Assembly (NCBI GenBank): GCA_017164015.1
Contig: CP071065.1
Span: 4,875,918-4,939,917 of the forward strand
Length of the DNA: 64,000 nt
Direction of reading: 5' to 3'
From: Nostoc sp. UHCC 0702
Lineage (GTDB): Bacteria; Cyanobacteriota; Cyanobacteriia; Cyanobacteriales; Nostocaceae
Shown: piece after piece, positions 8,659 through 17,406 of the stretch
Layout of the letters: every line of letters begins with the position of its first letter
How positions within the stretch are numbered: position 1 is the first letter of the stretch
The notes under the pieces: generated by a model
What the model was told of the DNA's origin: nothing
Databases searched by the model: none
What the model saw: only the letters and a program-made list of their open reading frames with translations
Program-made: the position numbers and the translations under genes

Positions 8659-9357
8659 ATGTGTGGAAGATTTACTTTAAACCAGCCAGCAGCAGCATTA
8701 GCCCAACTTTTTGGTGTACAGCTAGTTGCAGATTTAGCGCCTCAATATAACATTGCACCTACGCAAATGGTCGCAACCGTGCTACATAACCCCCAAAGTG
8801 ATCAGCGTGAATTTCAATATTTACGTTGGGGGTTAATTCCTTCATGGGCGAAAGAAAAAGCAATGGGGGCAAAGCTAATCAACGCTAGGGCAGAAACTGT
8901 TGCCGAAAAACCTGCCTTTCGTTCAGCTTTCAAGCACCGACGCTGTTTAGTGCTAGCTGATGGCTTTTATGAGTGGCAAAAACAGCAGCGTAAAAAGCAG
9001 CCATTTTATTTTCGTCTCCAAGATGGACAACCCTTTGGTTTTGCGGGATTGTGGTCAACATGGCGATCGCCTGCCCAAGAGGAAATAGTCTCTTGTACAA
9101 TTTTGACAACGGCAGCCAATGAATTATTGCAACCAATTCACGATCGCATGCCAGTAATTATTGCTCCACAAGATTACAATTTGTGGTTAGATACCCAAGT
9201 GCAAACGCCTGAAGCATTACAGCAGTTATTATTACCCTATGCAGCCGAAGCAATGAAAGCGTATCCAGTTAGCACCTTGGTGAATAACTCTCAACACAAC
9301 AGTTCAGAATGTATCATACCTCTTAGTGGGGACTGGGGACTGGGGACTGGGGACTAG
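8659..9357 (+). CDS. SRAP (YedK/HMCES) DNA-repair protein
   Basis: The protein begins MCGRFTL: Cys2, exposed after Met removal, is the catalytic residue that forms a thiazolidine crosslink with abasic sites in single-stranded DNA. Other SRAP landmarks are present: NARAETVAEKPAFR, RRCLVLADGFYEW, and the HDRMPVI motif with the active-site histidine. It protects abasic sites during replication. At 232 residues it is of usual length, but the last nine or ten residues (GDWGLGTGD) are encoded by a GGGGACT tandem repeat, and the stop codon lies in that repeat. The original C-terminus has therefore been replaced or extended. Confidence 0.9.
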   Translation: MCGRFTLNQPAAALAQLFGVQLVADLAPQYNIAPTQMVATVLHNPQSDQREFQYLRWGLIPSWAKEKAMGAKLINARAETVAEKPAFRSAFKHRRCLVLADGFYEWQKQQRKKQPFYFRLQDGQPFGFAGLWSTWRSPAQEEIVSCTILTTAANELLQPIHDRMPVIIAPQDYNLWLDTQVQTPEALQQLLLPYAAEAMKAYPVSTLVNNSQHNSSECIIPLSGDWGLGTGD

Positions 9358-9450
9358 GGACTGGGGACTGGGGAATATTTTTCCCAATACCCAATACCCA
9401 ATACCCAATCCCCAATACCCAATCCCCAATACCCAATACCCAGTCCCCAA
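9326..9450. repeat. GGGGACT / AATACCC tandem repeats, mutually inverted
   Basis: About six GGGGACT-type heptamers (9328-9375) are followed by about ten units of CCCAATAC/CCCAATCC type, ending in CCCAGTCCCC. The two halves can pair as a long hairpin. The first half overlaps the end of the SRAP gene and the second reaches to 13 bases before ycf3, so it may also act as a terminator. Confidence 0.75.
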
Positions 9451-9462
9451 ATAAAGACAAAT

Positions 9463-9984
9463 ATGCCAAGAACACAAAAAAACGATAACTTTGTTGACAA
9501 ATCTTTTACAGTGATGGCGGATATCATCCTGAAAATCCTGCCAGCAAACAAAAAAGCTAAAGAAGCATTTGTTTATTACCGAGATGGCATGTCAGCGCAG
9601 GCAGAAGGAGAATATGCCGAAGCACTAGAAAACTACGAAGAAGCCCTAACACTAGAAGAAGACTCCAACGATCGCGGCTATATTCTTTATAATATGGGGC
9701 TAATCTACGCTAGCAATGGCGACCACAACAAGGCTTTAGAATTGTATCACCAGGCGATCGAGTTGAACCCACGTCTACCCCAAGCCTTAAACAACATCGC
9801 TGTAATTTACCACTACCAAGGCGAAAAAGCTAAAGAAAGTGGGGACAACGACGCTGGGGAAGCACTGTTTGACCAAGCAGCCGATTATTGGATTAGAGCT
9901 ATTCGCATGGCTCCCAATAACTACATTGAAGCCCAAAACTGGTTAAAAACTACTGGGCGTATGCAAATTGACGTATTCTTTTAG
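9463..9984 (+). CDS. ycf3: Photosystem I assembly protein Ycf3
   Basis: This 173-residue protein has the conserved Ycf3 N-terminus (MPRTQKNDNFVDKSFTVMAD) and three TPR units, including GYILYNMGLIYASNGDHNKA and QALNNIAVIYHYQGEKA. It ends GRMQIDVFF-like, as in plastid Ycf3. Ycf3 is a thylakoid-associated chaperone that holds PsaA/PsaB during assembly of photosystem I. Length and sequence are normal for the family. Tandem repeats lie directly on both sides of the gene. The assignment is secure. Confidence 0.96.
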   Translation: MPRTQKNDNFVDKSFTVMADIILKILPANKKAKEAFVYYRDGMSAQAEGEYAEALENYEEALTLEEDSNDRGYILYNMGLIYASNGDHNKALELYHQAIELNPRLPQALNNIAVIYHYQGEKAKESGDNDAGEALFDQAADYWIRAIRMAPNNYIEAQNWLKTTGRMQIDVFF

Positions 9985-10020
9985 TCATTAGTCATTAGTC
10001 ATTAGTCAATAGTTATTAGC

Positions 10021-10146
10021 TGTTGACTTTTGACTGTTGACTGTTGACTTTTGACTTTTGACTTTTGACTTTTGACTTTTGACTGTTGACTGTTGACTTT
10101 TGACTTTTGACTTTTGACTTTTGACTTTTGACTTTTGACTTTTGAC
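10021..10146. repeat. 18 heptamers (TTTTGAC / TGTTGAC) abutting gatC
   Basis: Eighteen exact seven-base units fill 126 bases: 13 TTTTGAC and 5 TGTTGAC. A further TCATTAG run precedes them from 9985. The array stops six bases before the gatC start codon, so it has replaced the space where a ribosome-binding site and promoter would be expected. Confidence 0.9.
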
Positions 10147-10152
10147 TTAACC

Positions 10153-10443
10153 ATGATTGATCGTGAACAAGTTCGCAAAGTAGCCCTTCTCGCTCGTTTA
10201 GAATTAACACCAGAAGAGGAGGAGCAATTCACCACTCAACTCGGAAGTATTTTGGATTATGTTCAACAGTTGGGTGAACTAGATGTCAGCGATGTGCCTC
10301 CAACAACAAGGGCAATTGATGTTAGTAATGTGACACGAGAGGATGAGTTGCAACCTTATCCTGAACGCGAAGCCATCCTTAACAGTGCGCCTGAACAAGA
10401 AGGTGAATTTTTCAAAGTACCAAAAATCCTTAATGCTGAATAG
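10153..10443 (+). CDS. gatC: Glutamyl/aspartyl-tRNA amidotransferase subunit C
   Basis: The 96-residue product begins MIDREQVRKVALLARLELT and has the family features LGSILDYVQQLGELD and DVPPTTRAIDVSNVTREDE. GatC helps fold and hold GatA in the GatCAB complex, which amidates mischarged Glu-tRNA(Gln) and Asp-tRNA(Asn). The ATG at 10153 gives the normal length; a longer frame upstream is only heptamer repeat. No Shine-Dalgarno site is visible because the repeat array runs up to the start. gatA and gatB are not in the window. Confidence 0.93.
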   Translation: MIDREQVRKVALLARLELTPEEEEQFTTQLGSILDYVQQLGELDVSDVPPTTRAIDVSNVTREDELQPYPEREAILNSAPEQEGEFFKVPKILNAE

Positions 10444-10527
10444 GTAATAGTCAATAGTCATTAGTCCAAAGTTTTTGACTGTTGACTGTTGACTGTTGAC
10501 TATTGACTATTGACTCAGGAGAACAAT

Positions 10528-11490
10528 ATGGGTTTGGGAATCCTCAAAGATGGTCAGTGGATCTCTCGACGAGATCAAGAAGATTCACAAGGTAAATTTA
10601 TTCGTCCATCAACAACTTTTCGTGAACAAATTACAACAGATGGTTCTAGCGGATTTAAAGCTGAACCTGGACGCTATCATTTATATATTTCTTGGGCTTG
10701 TCCTTGGGCGTGTCGTACTGCAATTATCCGCAGATTGAAAGGGTTAGAAAATGCCATTGGTTTATCGGTGGTTGCTGCGGAAATTGACCAAAATAGTTGG
10801 GAATTTACCGATGAACCAGGGTCTATTCCTGATACTGTTAATGGTACTCAGTACCTCTGGCAACTTTATCTGAAGGCTGATGCAAACTATAGCGGGCGGG
10901 TAACAGTGCCAGTTTTATGGGATTCTCAAAAAAAGACAATTGTCAATAACGAATCCCGCGAAATCATCAGGATGTTTGATACACAATTCAATGCTTTCGC
11001 TAAACAAAATATTAACTTTTATCCTGAGCATTTACAAAAAGTAATTGATCAGACGATTGATGCAATTTATCAACCCATCAATAATGGTGTATATCGTGCA
11101 GGGTTTGCAACTTCTCAATCGGCTTATGATGAAGCAGTCACAGAATTATTTACTGCTCTCGACTACTGGGAAAAAGTATTAGAAAAACAACGCTATCTTT
11201 GTGGAAATGAAATTACTGAAGCGGACTGGTGTATGTTCACTACCCTGTTTCGTTTCGACGCAGTTTATTACGTGCATTTCAAATGCAATCTCCGCCGGAT
11301 TGTCGATTATCCCAATCTCTGGAATTATCTCAAAGAACTCTACCAATTTCCGGGAGTTAAAGAAACTTGCAATCTTGACCACATCAAACGACATTATTAC
11401 AGGAGCCATCCACAAGTCAATCCAACCCGAATTGTACCAAAAGGGCCTGTAATTGATTTTGATGCACCTCATAACCGCGATCGCTTTTGA
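10528..11490 (+). CDS. Glutathionyl-hydroquinone reductase family protein (ECM4/YqjG-like)
   Basis: A protein of about 320 residues with the Omega/Xi-class GST signature YISWACPWACR, where the CPWA cysteine is catalytic, followed by the C-terminal helical domain with YLCGNEITEADWCMFTTLFR. Enzymes of this class reduce S-glutathionyl-hydroquinones to hydroquinones with release of oxidised glutathione. Start chosen at ATG 10528 after an AGGAGA site; an upstream TTG at 10510 lies in heptamer repeats. The last 64 bases of coding sequence are copied 2.7 kb downstream at the end of the dimethylformamidase-like gene. Confidence 0.88.
   Translation: MGLGILKDGQWISRRDQEDSQGKFIRPSTTFREQITTDGSSGFKAEPGRYHLYISWACPWACRTAIIRRLKGLENAIGLSVVAAEIDQNSWEFTDEPGSIPDTVNGTQYLWQLYLKADANYSGRVTVPVLWDSQKKTIVNNESREIIRMFDTQFNAFAKQNINFYPEHLQKVIDQTIDAIYQPINNGVYRAGFATSQSAYDEAVTELFTALDYWEKVLEKQRYLCGNEITEADWCMFTTLFRFDAVYYVHFKCNLRRIVDYPNLWNYLKELYQFPGVKETCNLDHIKRHYYRSHPQVNPTRIVPKGPVIDFDAPHNRDRF
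11421..11484 (+). repeat. Direct repeat, upstream copy (partner at 14140-14203)
   Basis: These 64 bases encode the C-terminus of the glutathionyl-hydroquinone-reductase-like protein and match 14140-14203 at 62 of 64 positions. The two copies bracket the dimethylformamidase-like gene and its long leader. Confidence 0.9.
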
Positions 11491-11790
11491 TTTTGACTTC
11501 TTCTTACTGTCGTTAACTGATGACTGATGACTGATGACTGATGACAGTTATCAGTCATATTTTTTACATTTTTTAATTATTTTTCATATTTTCAAATATC
11601 TATATAATAGACATAAATTAGGAAAAATACATCACATCAATTAAAGATAGTGCAAAAAATCTAATTATTGTAAGGGAATAGAAAAAAATAAATCATTCAA
11701 ATATTCATAGTGACATGACACACTTCAAGTAGTGCAAATTTTAATTAGGTTAACTCAAGTTTTATCAAACTTTTGGATCTTAATTTCTTG

Positions 11791-11972
11791 CACCAATTTA
11801 ACTGTGTGGTGTCAGTAGTCGCGCGATTGTTTTTAAATAGTGCATTAACTGTAGAAACCCAATATCCCTGCAAATGTTGGGTCTAATATTTCATCCCAAG
11901 CAATAAAATTTATTACACCAATTGATCTGTGTCGTCTCAGCAGTAGCGCGACTGTCTTAAAATAGTGCATTA
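11791..11972. repeat. Two 57-base imperfect repeats ending TAGTGCATTA
   Basis: Copies at 11791-11847 and 11916-11972 agree at 48 of 57 positions without gaps. The motif TAGTGCA also occurs near 11648 and 11723 and in inverted form near 12020. The whole 11491-12294 stretch has no gene; it contains these repeats, a heptamer array near 11515 and a MITE. Confidence 0.6.
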
Positions 11973-12043
11973 AAAATTTCTGGAAAATCAGATTTGAGAA
12001 ACATAATCTAATTTTTTTATTGCACTAAATTAGCCCAGTAACG

Positions 12044-12141
12044 CTAGTACTGCCGCGCGAAAATAAAAAGTCAAAAGACTTATATTCTCGGCTTGTTCAC
12101 CATTTTTAATGGTAGCTGTATTTCCGCGCCCGATGTACTAG
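12044..12141. mobile_element. CTAG-target MITE, copy 1 (diverged)
   Basis: The element starts CTAGTAC and ends GTACTAG, with GTCAAAAG heptamers on the left and TATTTCCGC on the right. It is the most diverged of three copies; the better ones are at 28786 and 36641. No coding capacity, so it would depend on a transposase made elsewhere. Confidence 0.65.
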
Positions 12142-12294
12142 TAGTGGCGTGTCATGAAGTAACGCCCTCTATCTTCATATTATCTATCGCGGTGCTTTAG
12201 CAACAAAGTACCGCATTCTAAAAGTTGGATTTTTTTAATTGCATGTCTCTTAAATGCGTAAGTTCTATCTCATAGAACTGGAGAGTCACTCATT

Positions 12295-14175
12295 ATGTCC
12301 ATACAAAATAATCATAATAAAAATCTGAAATTATTAGAAAGGTTTGATGATTTCAGTGTTGACAGCAGTCCATCATTAACTCCTCTTTCATCTGAAAGAA
12401 ATTACGAAGATGTTTACTACTACGAAGATATTATTTATTATAAAAAATTTCTATATACTAACTCTGGAGTTAGAAAACATGTTATCAATCATCCAATACA
12501 TTTAGAAAACTTAAAACGAGGAACTAAAAACTGGATAAAAACTAACTATGCAACTGCTCTAGAGATTGGTGCTTTTATGAGCGCTGAATCTATTAATAAA
12601 GGAGAATGTATTGATATCAAGGCAAGTGTAATTGTAAATGGCAGTATAAAAATTGAAGTTTATAGATTGGGGTATTACGGAGGTATAGGAGCAAGATTAG
12701 TTAGTAGCATTGATAATATTGCAGCAATTAATCAACCTATATCTAATGAACAGGTTGATGCCCAAACAAAACTTGTTCGTTATGACTGGGTAAAAACTTA
12801 CACCATTACAACTGATGAAACTTGGGTTACTGGTTGTTATATGGTGAAGCTAACCGATAAAAGAACGACTAAACAATGTTTAGCATTCTTTATTTTGCGA
12901 GATGACACTCTAGAATCCGACATTATTTATAAATTTGGCTTTGCAACTCACCTCGCTTACAATACTTTTGCTTATGATAAAATCAATAGAAAATCATCTT
13001 ATTCTAGTGGTGAAAGGGCATTACAAATCACCCACGATCGCCCGTGGGAAGGAAATACTTATAACCCCAACATAGTCAACAGTAACCCTTTACGTTGGGA
13101 AGTTAACACTATTCGTTGGCTAGAAAAAAATTGCTATCGCGTTTCTTACTGTTCAGGTCAAGATATCGATAAAAACGGCTCAGATTTTGTCAAAAAATAT
13201 CGTGTCTTTATGAATAGTGGTCACGATGAATATTGGAGCTTTAAAGAGTATAAAGCAATTAAAGAAGCAGTAGAAGCTGGTGTGCATATCGTTTCGCTGG
13301 CGGCAAATAATTGTTACTGGAATATCAAATGGCATGATGACTACAGAACCGCCGATCTCTATAAATTGAACGATCCAATGGCAGGCGGCGTTGTCTCTAA
13401 CTATGTGGAAGACACATTAAATTTTCCCCCAACTTACCGTTTTCGTGACCCAGCTTTACTAGGTAAAGCATTTGATGGATGCAAAATTACAGGTGAGTGC
13501 GGTTTATTTGGTGTCGGATATATAGGGGATATTGAAAATGCTTATGGAGGCTATGATCTCACAGTTAAAAAAGACCATCATGTTTTTAGAGGCACTGGCT
13601 TGAAGGCAGGTTCTAAACTGACTCAATTACTTGGTTATGAATGGGATCATATTGATCCAGACCCCCAAGCACAGCCTTTAACCAAATCAGGCACGCCCAA
13701 CTTTTTAGACTGTATTATTTTTGAATCAACTATTCCTAATCCTATTCCTGCGACTTCTAATGTTTCTCAGTCATTTCTGGGTACCTTACCCATGCAAGCA
13801 GTGCAGACAGCTCAAGGTGTCTATTTTACGGCTCCCAGTGGTGCTAGAGTCTTCGCTGTGGGGTCAATTCAATCGGTTTGGGGGTTAGATTCATGGAGGG
13901 TATGGCCTGCCAGGGAATCTATAGCCTATCAGCGATTCATCTACAACGTATTTGAAGATATGGGAGTATGGGGAGGATATGAGCCTGTATCAGTTGGTGT
14001 AACAGAGAGTTATTTGTGGGAATCGGGCTGGCAAAATTTAGTCAATTGGAGTAACTCGGTTAATAGTTCCAGCAAGACCTTTTTCTACCGTCTTTTAAAC
14101 TATCTAATAAAGTCGATTCAACCCAAACAAGTCAGAACATCCAACCCGGATTGTAGCAAAAGGGCCTGTAATTGA
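12295..14175 (+). CDS. N,N-dimethylformamidase beta-subunit-like protein
   Basis: A 626-residue protein. After about 75 poorly conserved residues it has the N-terminal domain (NKGECIDIKASVIVNG, EVYRLGYYGGIGARLV) and the large C-terminal domain (NSGHDEYWSFKEYKAI, LLGYEWDHIDPD) of the dimethylformamidase large-subunit family. In the bacterial enzyme, Tyr, His and Glu residues in these regions bind a mononuclear iron; the motifs are kept, so a metal-dependent amidohydrolase is possible, but the substrate is unknown. The small subunit is not seen. The last 14 or so codons read through a copied 3' end of the upstream reductase-like gene in another frame. A long 800-base leader precedes it. Confidence 0.75.
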   Translation: MSIQNNHNKNLKLLERFDDFSVDSSPSLTPLSSERNYEDVYYYEDIIYYKKFLYTNSGVRKHVINHPIHLENLKRGTKNWIKTNYATALEIGAFMSAESINKGECIDIKASVIVNGSIKIEVYRLGYYGGIGARLVSSIDNIAAINQPISNEQVDAQTKLVRYDWVKTYTITTDETWVTGCYMVKLTDKRTTKQCLAFFILRDDTLESDIIYKFGFATHLAYNTFAYDKINRKSSYSSGERALQITHDRPWEGNTYNPNIVNSNPLRWEVNTIRWLEKNCYRVSYCSGQDIDKNGSDFVKKYRVFMNSGHDEYWSFKEYKAIKEAVEAGVHIVSLAANNCYWNIKWHDDYRTADLYKLNDPMAGGVVSNYVEDTLNFPPTYRFRDPALLGKAFDGCKITGECGLFGVGYIGDIENAYGGYDLTVKKDHHVFRGTGLKAGSKLTQLLGYEWDHIDPDPQAQPLTKSGTPNFLDCIIFESTIPNPIPATSNVSQSFLGTLPMQAVQTAQGVYFTAPSGARVFAVGSIQSVWGLDSWRVWPARESIAYQRFIYNVFEDMGVWGGYEPVSVGVTESYLWESGWQNLVNWSNSVNSSSKTFFYRLLNYLIKSIQPKQVRTSNPDCSKRACN

Positions 14176-14221
14176 TTTTGATGCACCTCATAACCGCGAT
14201 CGCCTGGGATACCACAATTAA
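14140..14221 (+). pseudogene. Detached 3' end of a glutathionyl-hydroquinone-reductase-like gene
   Basis: In the frame that matches the intact gene, these bases read HPTRIVAKGPVIDFDAPH and then NRDRLGYHN before a stop at 14219-14221. The first 64 bases match 11421-11484 at 62 positions. It is either the original gene end displaced by an insertion or the remnant of a tandem paralogue. Confidence 0.7.
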
Positions 14222-14331
14222 CACTGACCGCTTTTGATATGTCACTATGTTAATTGTTGAGTTATGAGTTTTTAACTCAACAGTTAACATCTATATGTTT
14301 ACTTGAACGTAACTACGTAACAGTTGATATC

Positions 14332-14988
14332 CTAAACTTTAGAGGTAGCTTGTTGTTGCTGCTTTTGCTTGCGGCGTAAAACTACACCAAAAGCGCCAGC
14401 TGTTAACGAACCTAATATAGTAATGGGTTCAGGAACAACTCCATCAGGAACAACTCCAACATTTAGATTTGAGTTGACAGCGGTATCACGCGAATTTACA
14501 ACCCCAAATCCTACAGTGTATGTTCCGGCTGTTGTGAATGTGTAGGAAGTTTGAGATGTGGTGTTTCCATAATCACCGACTTGCTGCACATCAGCCAGCT
14601 TAGAGACTGAAGACCCAATTGAGTAGAAAGAAAAGTCGTTATAAGGTAGGTAATCACTCGTCTGAAACCGCCAATCAAATGTCAAAACATCTCCGCTTTC
14701 GACTGTAAAAGTGTTTTTAATCGCAGAGCCATTGGTCGCGTCTTCAAAATTAATACTATCCAAAGCCCCAGCATCTAATCCCAAGAATGTCTCTATGTCC
14801 GTGTCAGACACTCCTACAGTACTAGACAGTGAAGCTCCTTGATCGCTAAGACTAACGTTACCAACACTCTGCCATCCAGTAAAATTTGTGGGGTTGATAA
14901 CAACTGCTTGAGAAGGGCTAGCAGCAAAAACAAATGTTGCTCCAGCACCAGCAATCAGCAACTTATTCGTGAAACTCAATTTAGTCAT
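14332..14988 (-). CDS. PEP-CTERM sorting-domain exported protein
   Basis: The product starts MTKLSFTNKLLIAGAGATFV and has a signal peptide ending near SPSQA, a beta-rich middle region and a C-terminal sorting signal: VPEP, a hydrophobic stretch (ITILGSLTAGAFGVV) and a basic tail (LRRKQKQ). PEP-CTERM proteins are exported and processed by an exosortase, often in exopolysaccharide-producing bacteria. The start at 14988 was chosen because it begins the signal peptide; a longer frame upstream adds an unlikely leader. No exosortase gene is in the window. The ligand or structural role is unknown. Confidence 0.85.
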   Translation of the reverse strand: MTKLSFTNKLLIAGAGATFVFAASPSQAVVINPTNFTGWQSVGNVSLSDQGASLSSTVGVSDTDIETFLGLDAGALDSINFEDATNGSAIKNTFTVESGDVLTFDWRFQTSDYLPYNDFSFYSIGSSVSKLADVQQVGDYGNTTSQTSYTFTTAGTYTVGFGVVNSRDTAVNSNLNVGVVPDGVVPEPITILGSLTAGAFGVVLRRKQKQQQQATSKV

Positions 14989-15391
14989 TGCACTTACTCT
15001 TGTGAATCTTTCAAGGTTGATACTAAATTTACTCACCACTGAGCTACATTGATACTTCAAAGCTCTTGCACACAAACTACCTCAAAATAGGTAGGTGATT
15101 ATTGTGTCACGTCTATCAGCAGCCATAAAGTTACTGACGAGAGTATAACTGTGTTTCAGCTACTCATATTGAGTAAAGTTACAAAAAGAGCAATCATGGT
15201 CAAGGGTTTTTACTGAAATTCATCAAGTTTTCATATTCAAATATTCATGGGTATTTTGATATAAACCAAGTAGTATCAAGTTAAAAGCATCAAAAGCTGA
15301 GAAGTTTATATAAAAATTGTGTGAATTTAATTTATTCAGATTAAAATAAAAAATATTTTTTACTCGCATTTGGCGTCTTCAATAAATATAA

Positions 15392-15478
15392 GACTTACGC
15401 AAACAAGAGCCAAAACCCTTATTTTTATGTAGCAGCAATTCATGAATTGCCACTACAACGTGTAGTTTTGCGTAAGTC
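15392..15478. repeat. Inverted-repeat element with GACTTACGCAAA ends
   Basis: GACTTACGCAAA at the left and TTTGCGTAAGTC at the right are perfect inverted repeats around a palindrome (GCAATTCATGAATTGC). A related internal segment occurs near 47928-47962. It looks like a short MITE in the otherwise empty 14989-15583 gap, which is A+T-rich and holds no other recognisable feature. Confidence 0.65.
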
Positions 15479-15583
15479 CTAAAATAGAATATGCAAATGC
15501 TGAGAATAATAAGTTATAATAATCAGTCATGGGTAAAAGGTAGTAGATAATTAATGCATTGTTGCTACTACCCATGACCAAAT

Positions 15584-16939
15584 TTAGCGGATGACTTGTT
15601 GCAGAGTAGCAGTGAAGTTGGGATAGGAAATGGCTGCTGCTTCTGCACGGTGAATTGAGGTGATTCCAGAGGCGACTAAAGCTGCGATCGCTAAACTCAT
15701 GGCAATGCGATGATCTGTATGGCTATCTACATCAGTACCTACCAAGGGTGTACCGCCAGTAATTTCCATACCATCGGGTAATTCGGTGACTTTGGCTCCC
15801 ATTTTATTGAGTTGCTGTGCCATTACCGCAATGCGATCGCTTTCTTTAACCCTTAATTCCTCTGCATCCCTAATCACTGTGGTTCCTTCGGCAAAAACTG
15901 CTGCTACTGCCAAAATGGGAATTTCATCAATCAATCTCGGTATAATATCCCCGGCAATGGTGCAGCTTTTTAAACGACTGTAACGCACTCGTAAATCAGC
16001 GACTGGTTCACCAGCAACTTCTCGCTGATTTTCCAGTTGCACATCTGCCCCCATTAAAGATAAAGCTTCTAATATTCCCGTGCGACTGGGATTAACACCA
16101 ACATTTTCAATTAGTAAATTAGAACCCGGTACAATTGCCCCAGCTACTAACCAAAAGGCGGCTGAACTGATATCTCCTGGTACAACTACTTTTTGTCCGT
16201 AAAGTTGAGCAGGGCCAATAATCGTTACACTATTAGTTTCTGGGTCTGTGGTCAGGTCTGCACCAAATGCCCTTAGCATGCGTTCACTGTGGTCGCGGGA
16301 AAGCGCGGGTTCGGTGACGGTGGTTTTGCCTTCGGTCAATAAACCTGCAAGTAATATACAAGATTTCACTTGAGCGGAGGCGATGGGCGAGTGGTAATGA
16401 GTAGGTTTGAGGGCTTGTCCAGTAATTGCCAGTGGTGCTAGGGAATTGCCTTGGCGTCCCCAAATTTGCGCCCCCATTTGTTGCAAAGGTTTAACAACAC
16501 GGGACATGGGACGCGATCGCAAAGAACCATCACCTGTCACCGTAAAAAAGCGTCCAGGATGAGATGCTAAAAGTCCTAACATCAGCCGCAGTGTTGTGCC
16601 AGAATTCCCAGCATTCAATACATCAACTGGTTCAAGCAGATTTCCCAGACCAATACCTTTAACCCGCACTAATTCTGTATTTAGCTCGGAAATTTCTGCA
16701 CCTAAAGCTTGAAAACAGCTTGCAGTGCTGCGGGGGTCTTCTCCTAAAAGCAGACCTTCGATTTCCGTTTCACCTTCAGCTAAAGCACCCAACATCAAAG
16801 CACGGTGGGAGATAGATTTATCTCCTGGTACTCGGATGCTACCTGTTAACGATAGTCCACCAGAGGGTTGTTGGATAATCAACTTATGAGAAAGGTCTTC
16901 TTGAGTTTCTACGGTTATAACAGAAGCCGACATTAGCAT
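15584..16939 (-). CDS. aroA: 3-phosphoshikimate 1-carboxyvinyltransferase (EPSP synthase)
   Basis: A 451-residue protein with the EPSP synthase landmarks GSIRVPGDKSISHRALMLGA at the phosphate/PEP site, LNAGNSGTTLRLMLGLL, RDHSERMLRAFG and LRVKESDRI. It transfers the enolpyruvyl group of PEP to shikimate-3-phosphate in aromatic amino acid synthesis. The motif NAGNSGTTLRL is the LxAGNSGTxxRL class I/II pattern. Start at ATG 16939 or, two codons later, ATG 16933; neither has a clear ribosome-binding site. It is a single gene with a separate promoter region. Confidence 0.96.
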   Translation of the reverse strand: MLMSASVITVETQEDLSHKLIIQQPSGGLSLTGSIRVPGDKSISHRALMLGALAEGETEIEGLLLGEDPRSTASCFQALGAEISELNTELVRVKGIGLGNLLEPVDVLNAGNSGTTLRLMLGLLASHPGRFFTVTGDGSLRSRPMSRVVKPLQQMGAQIWGRQGNSLAPLAITGQALKPTHYHSPIASAQVKSCILLAGLLTEGKTTVTEPALSRDHSERMLRAFGADLTTDPETNSVTIIGPAQLYGQKVVVPGDISSAAFWLVAGAIVPGSNLLIENVGVNPSRTGILEALSLMGADVQLENQREVAGEPVADLRVRYSRLKSCTIAGDIIPRLIDEIPILAVAAVFAEGTTVIRDAEELRVKESDRIAVMAQQLNKMGAKVTELPDGMEITGGTPLVGTDVDSHTDHRIAMSLAIAALVASGITSIHRAEAAAISYPNFTATLQQVIR

Positions 16940-16985
16940 ATACTAACTTTTAAATACACTGGTTTTTGAAAATATCAGAAGTTCA

Positions 16986-17171
16986 TTAGTGATTTATGCA
17001 GCCACTGAGAACTTCCTCTTTAGTATGGTATCGCTTTTGATTGTATGAAATTTCATCAAATTTACTAAAAATAGTTCTGATGTTCAGTTTTTCTTTCAGA
17101 AGATACTTAATAGTCTCTTCTGCTTCTGCAATAACTGGCGCTCTTTCGACGCTTTTACCTTCATTTTTCAC
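16986..17171 (-). CDS. Small hypothetical protein, doubtful
   Basis: A 61-residue frame with a balanced, charged composition (ERAPVIAEAEETIKYLLKEK) that is more protein-like than random, but it needs a GTG start and has no ribosome-binding site. I recognise no family. It lies 46 bases upstream of aroA in the same direction. It could be a small real gene or a fragment of a longer decayed one. Confidence 0.25.
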   Translation of the reverse strand: MKNEGKSVERAPVIAEAEETIKYLLKEKLNIRTIFSKFDEISYNQKRYHTKEEVLSGCINH

Positions 17172-17406
17172 AAAAATTTAAGTATCCACCAGCTTGACTG
17201 AAAACTTACCTCTTTGTATAAAAAGTATTGTTTTTGCTCTTGAAATTAATATTTCACTTGTTTTGATTTTTATCTAGTTAGCTTACCAAATAAGCATATT
17301 CAGTTAATATTAAGCATGTTTTACTATTTAGTTTCTGACCATGACCTGCTAGAGATACTGGTATTGATTTGATTTTGTTCAATAGCTTTTAGCCCTTATC
17401 GCTCCC

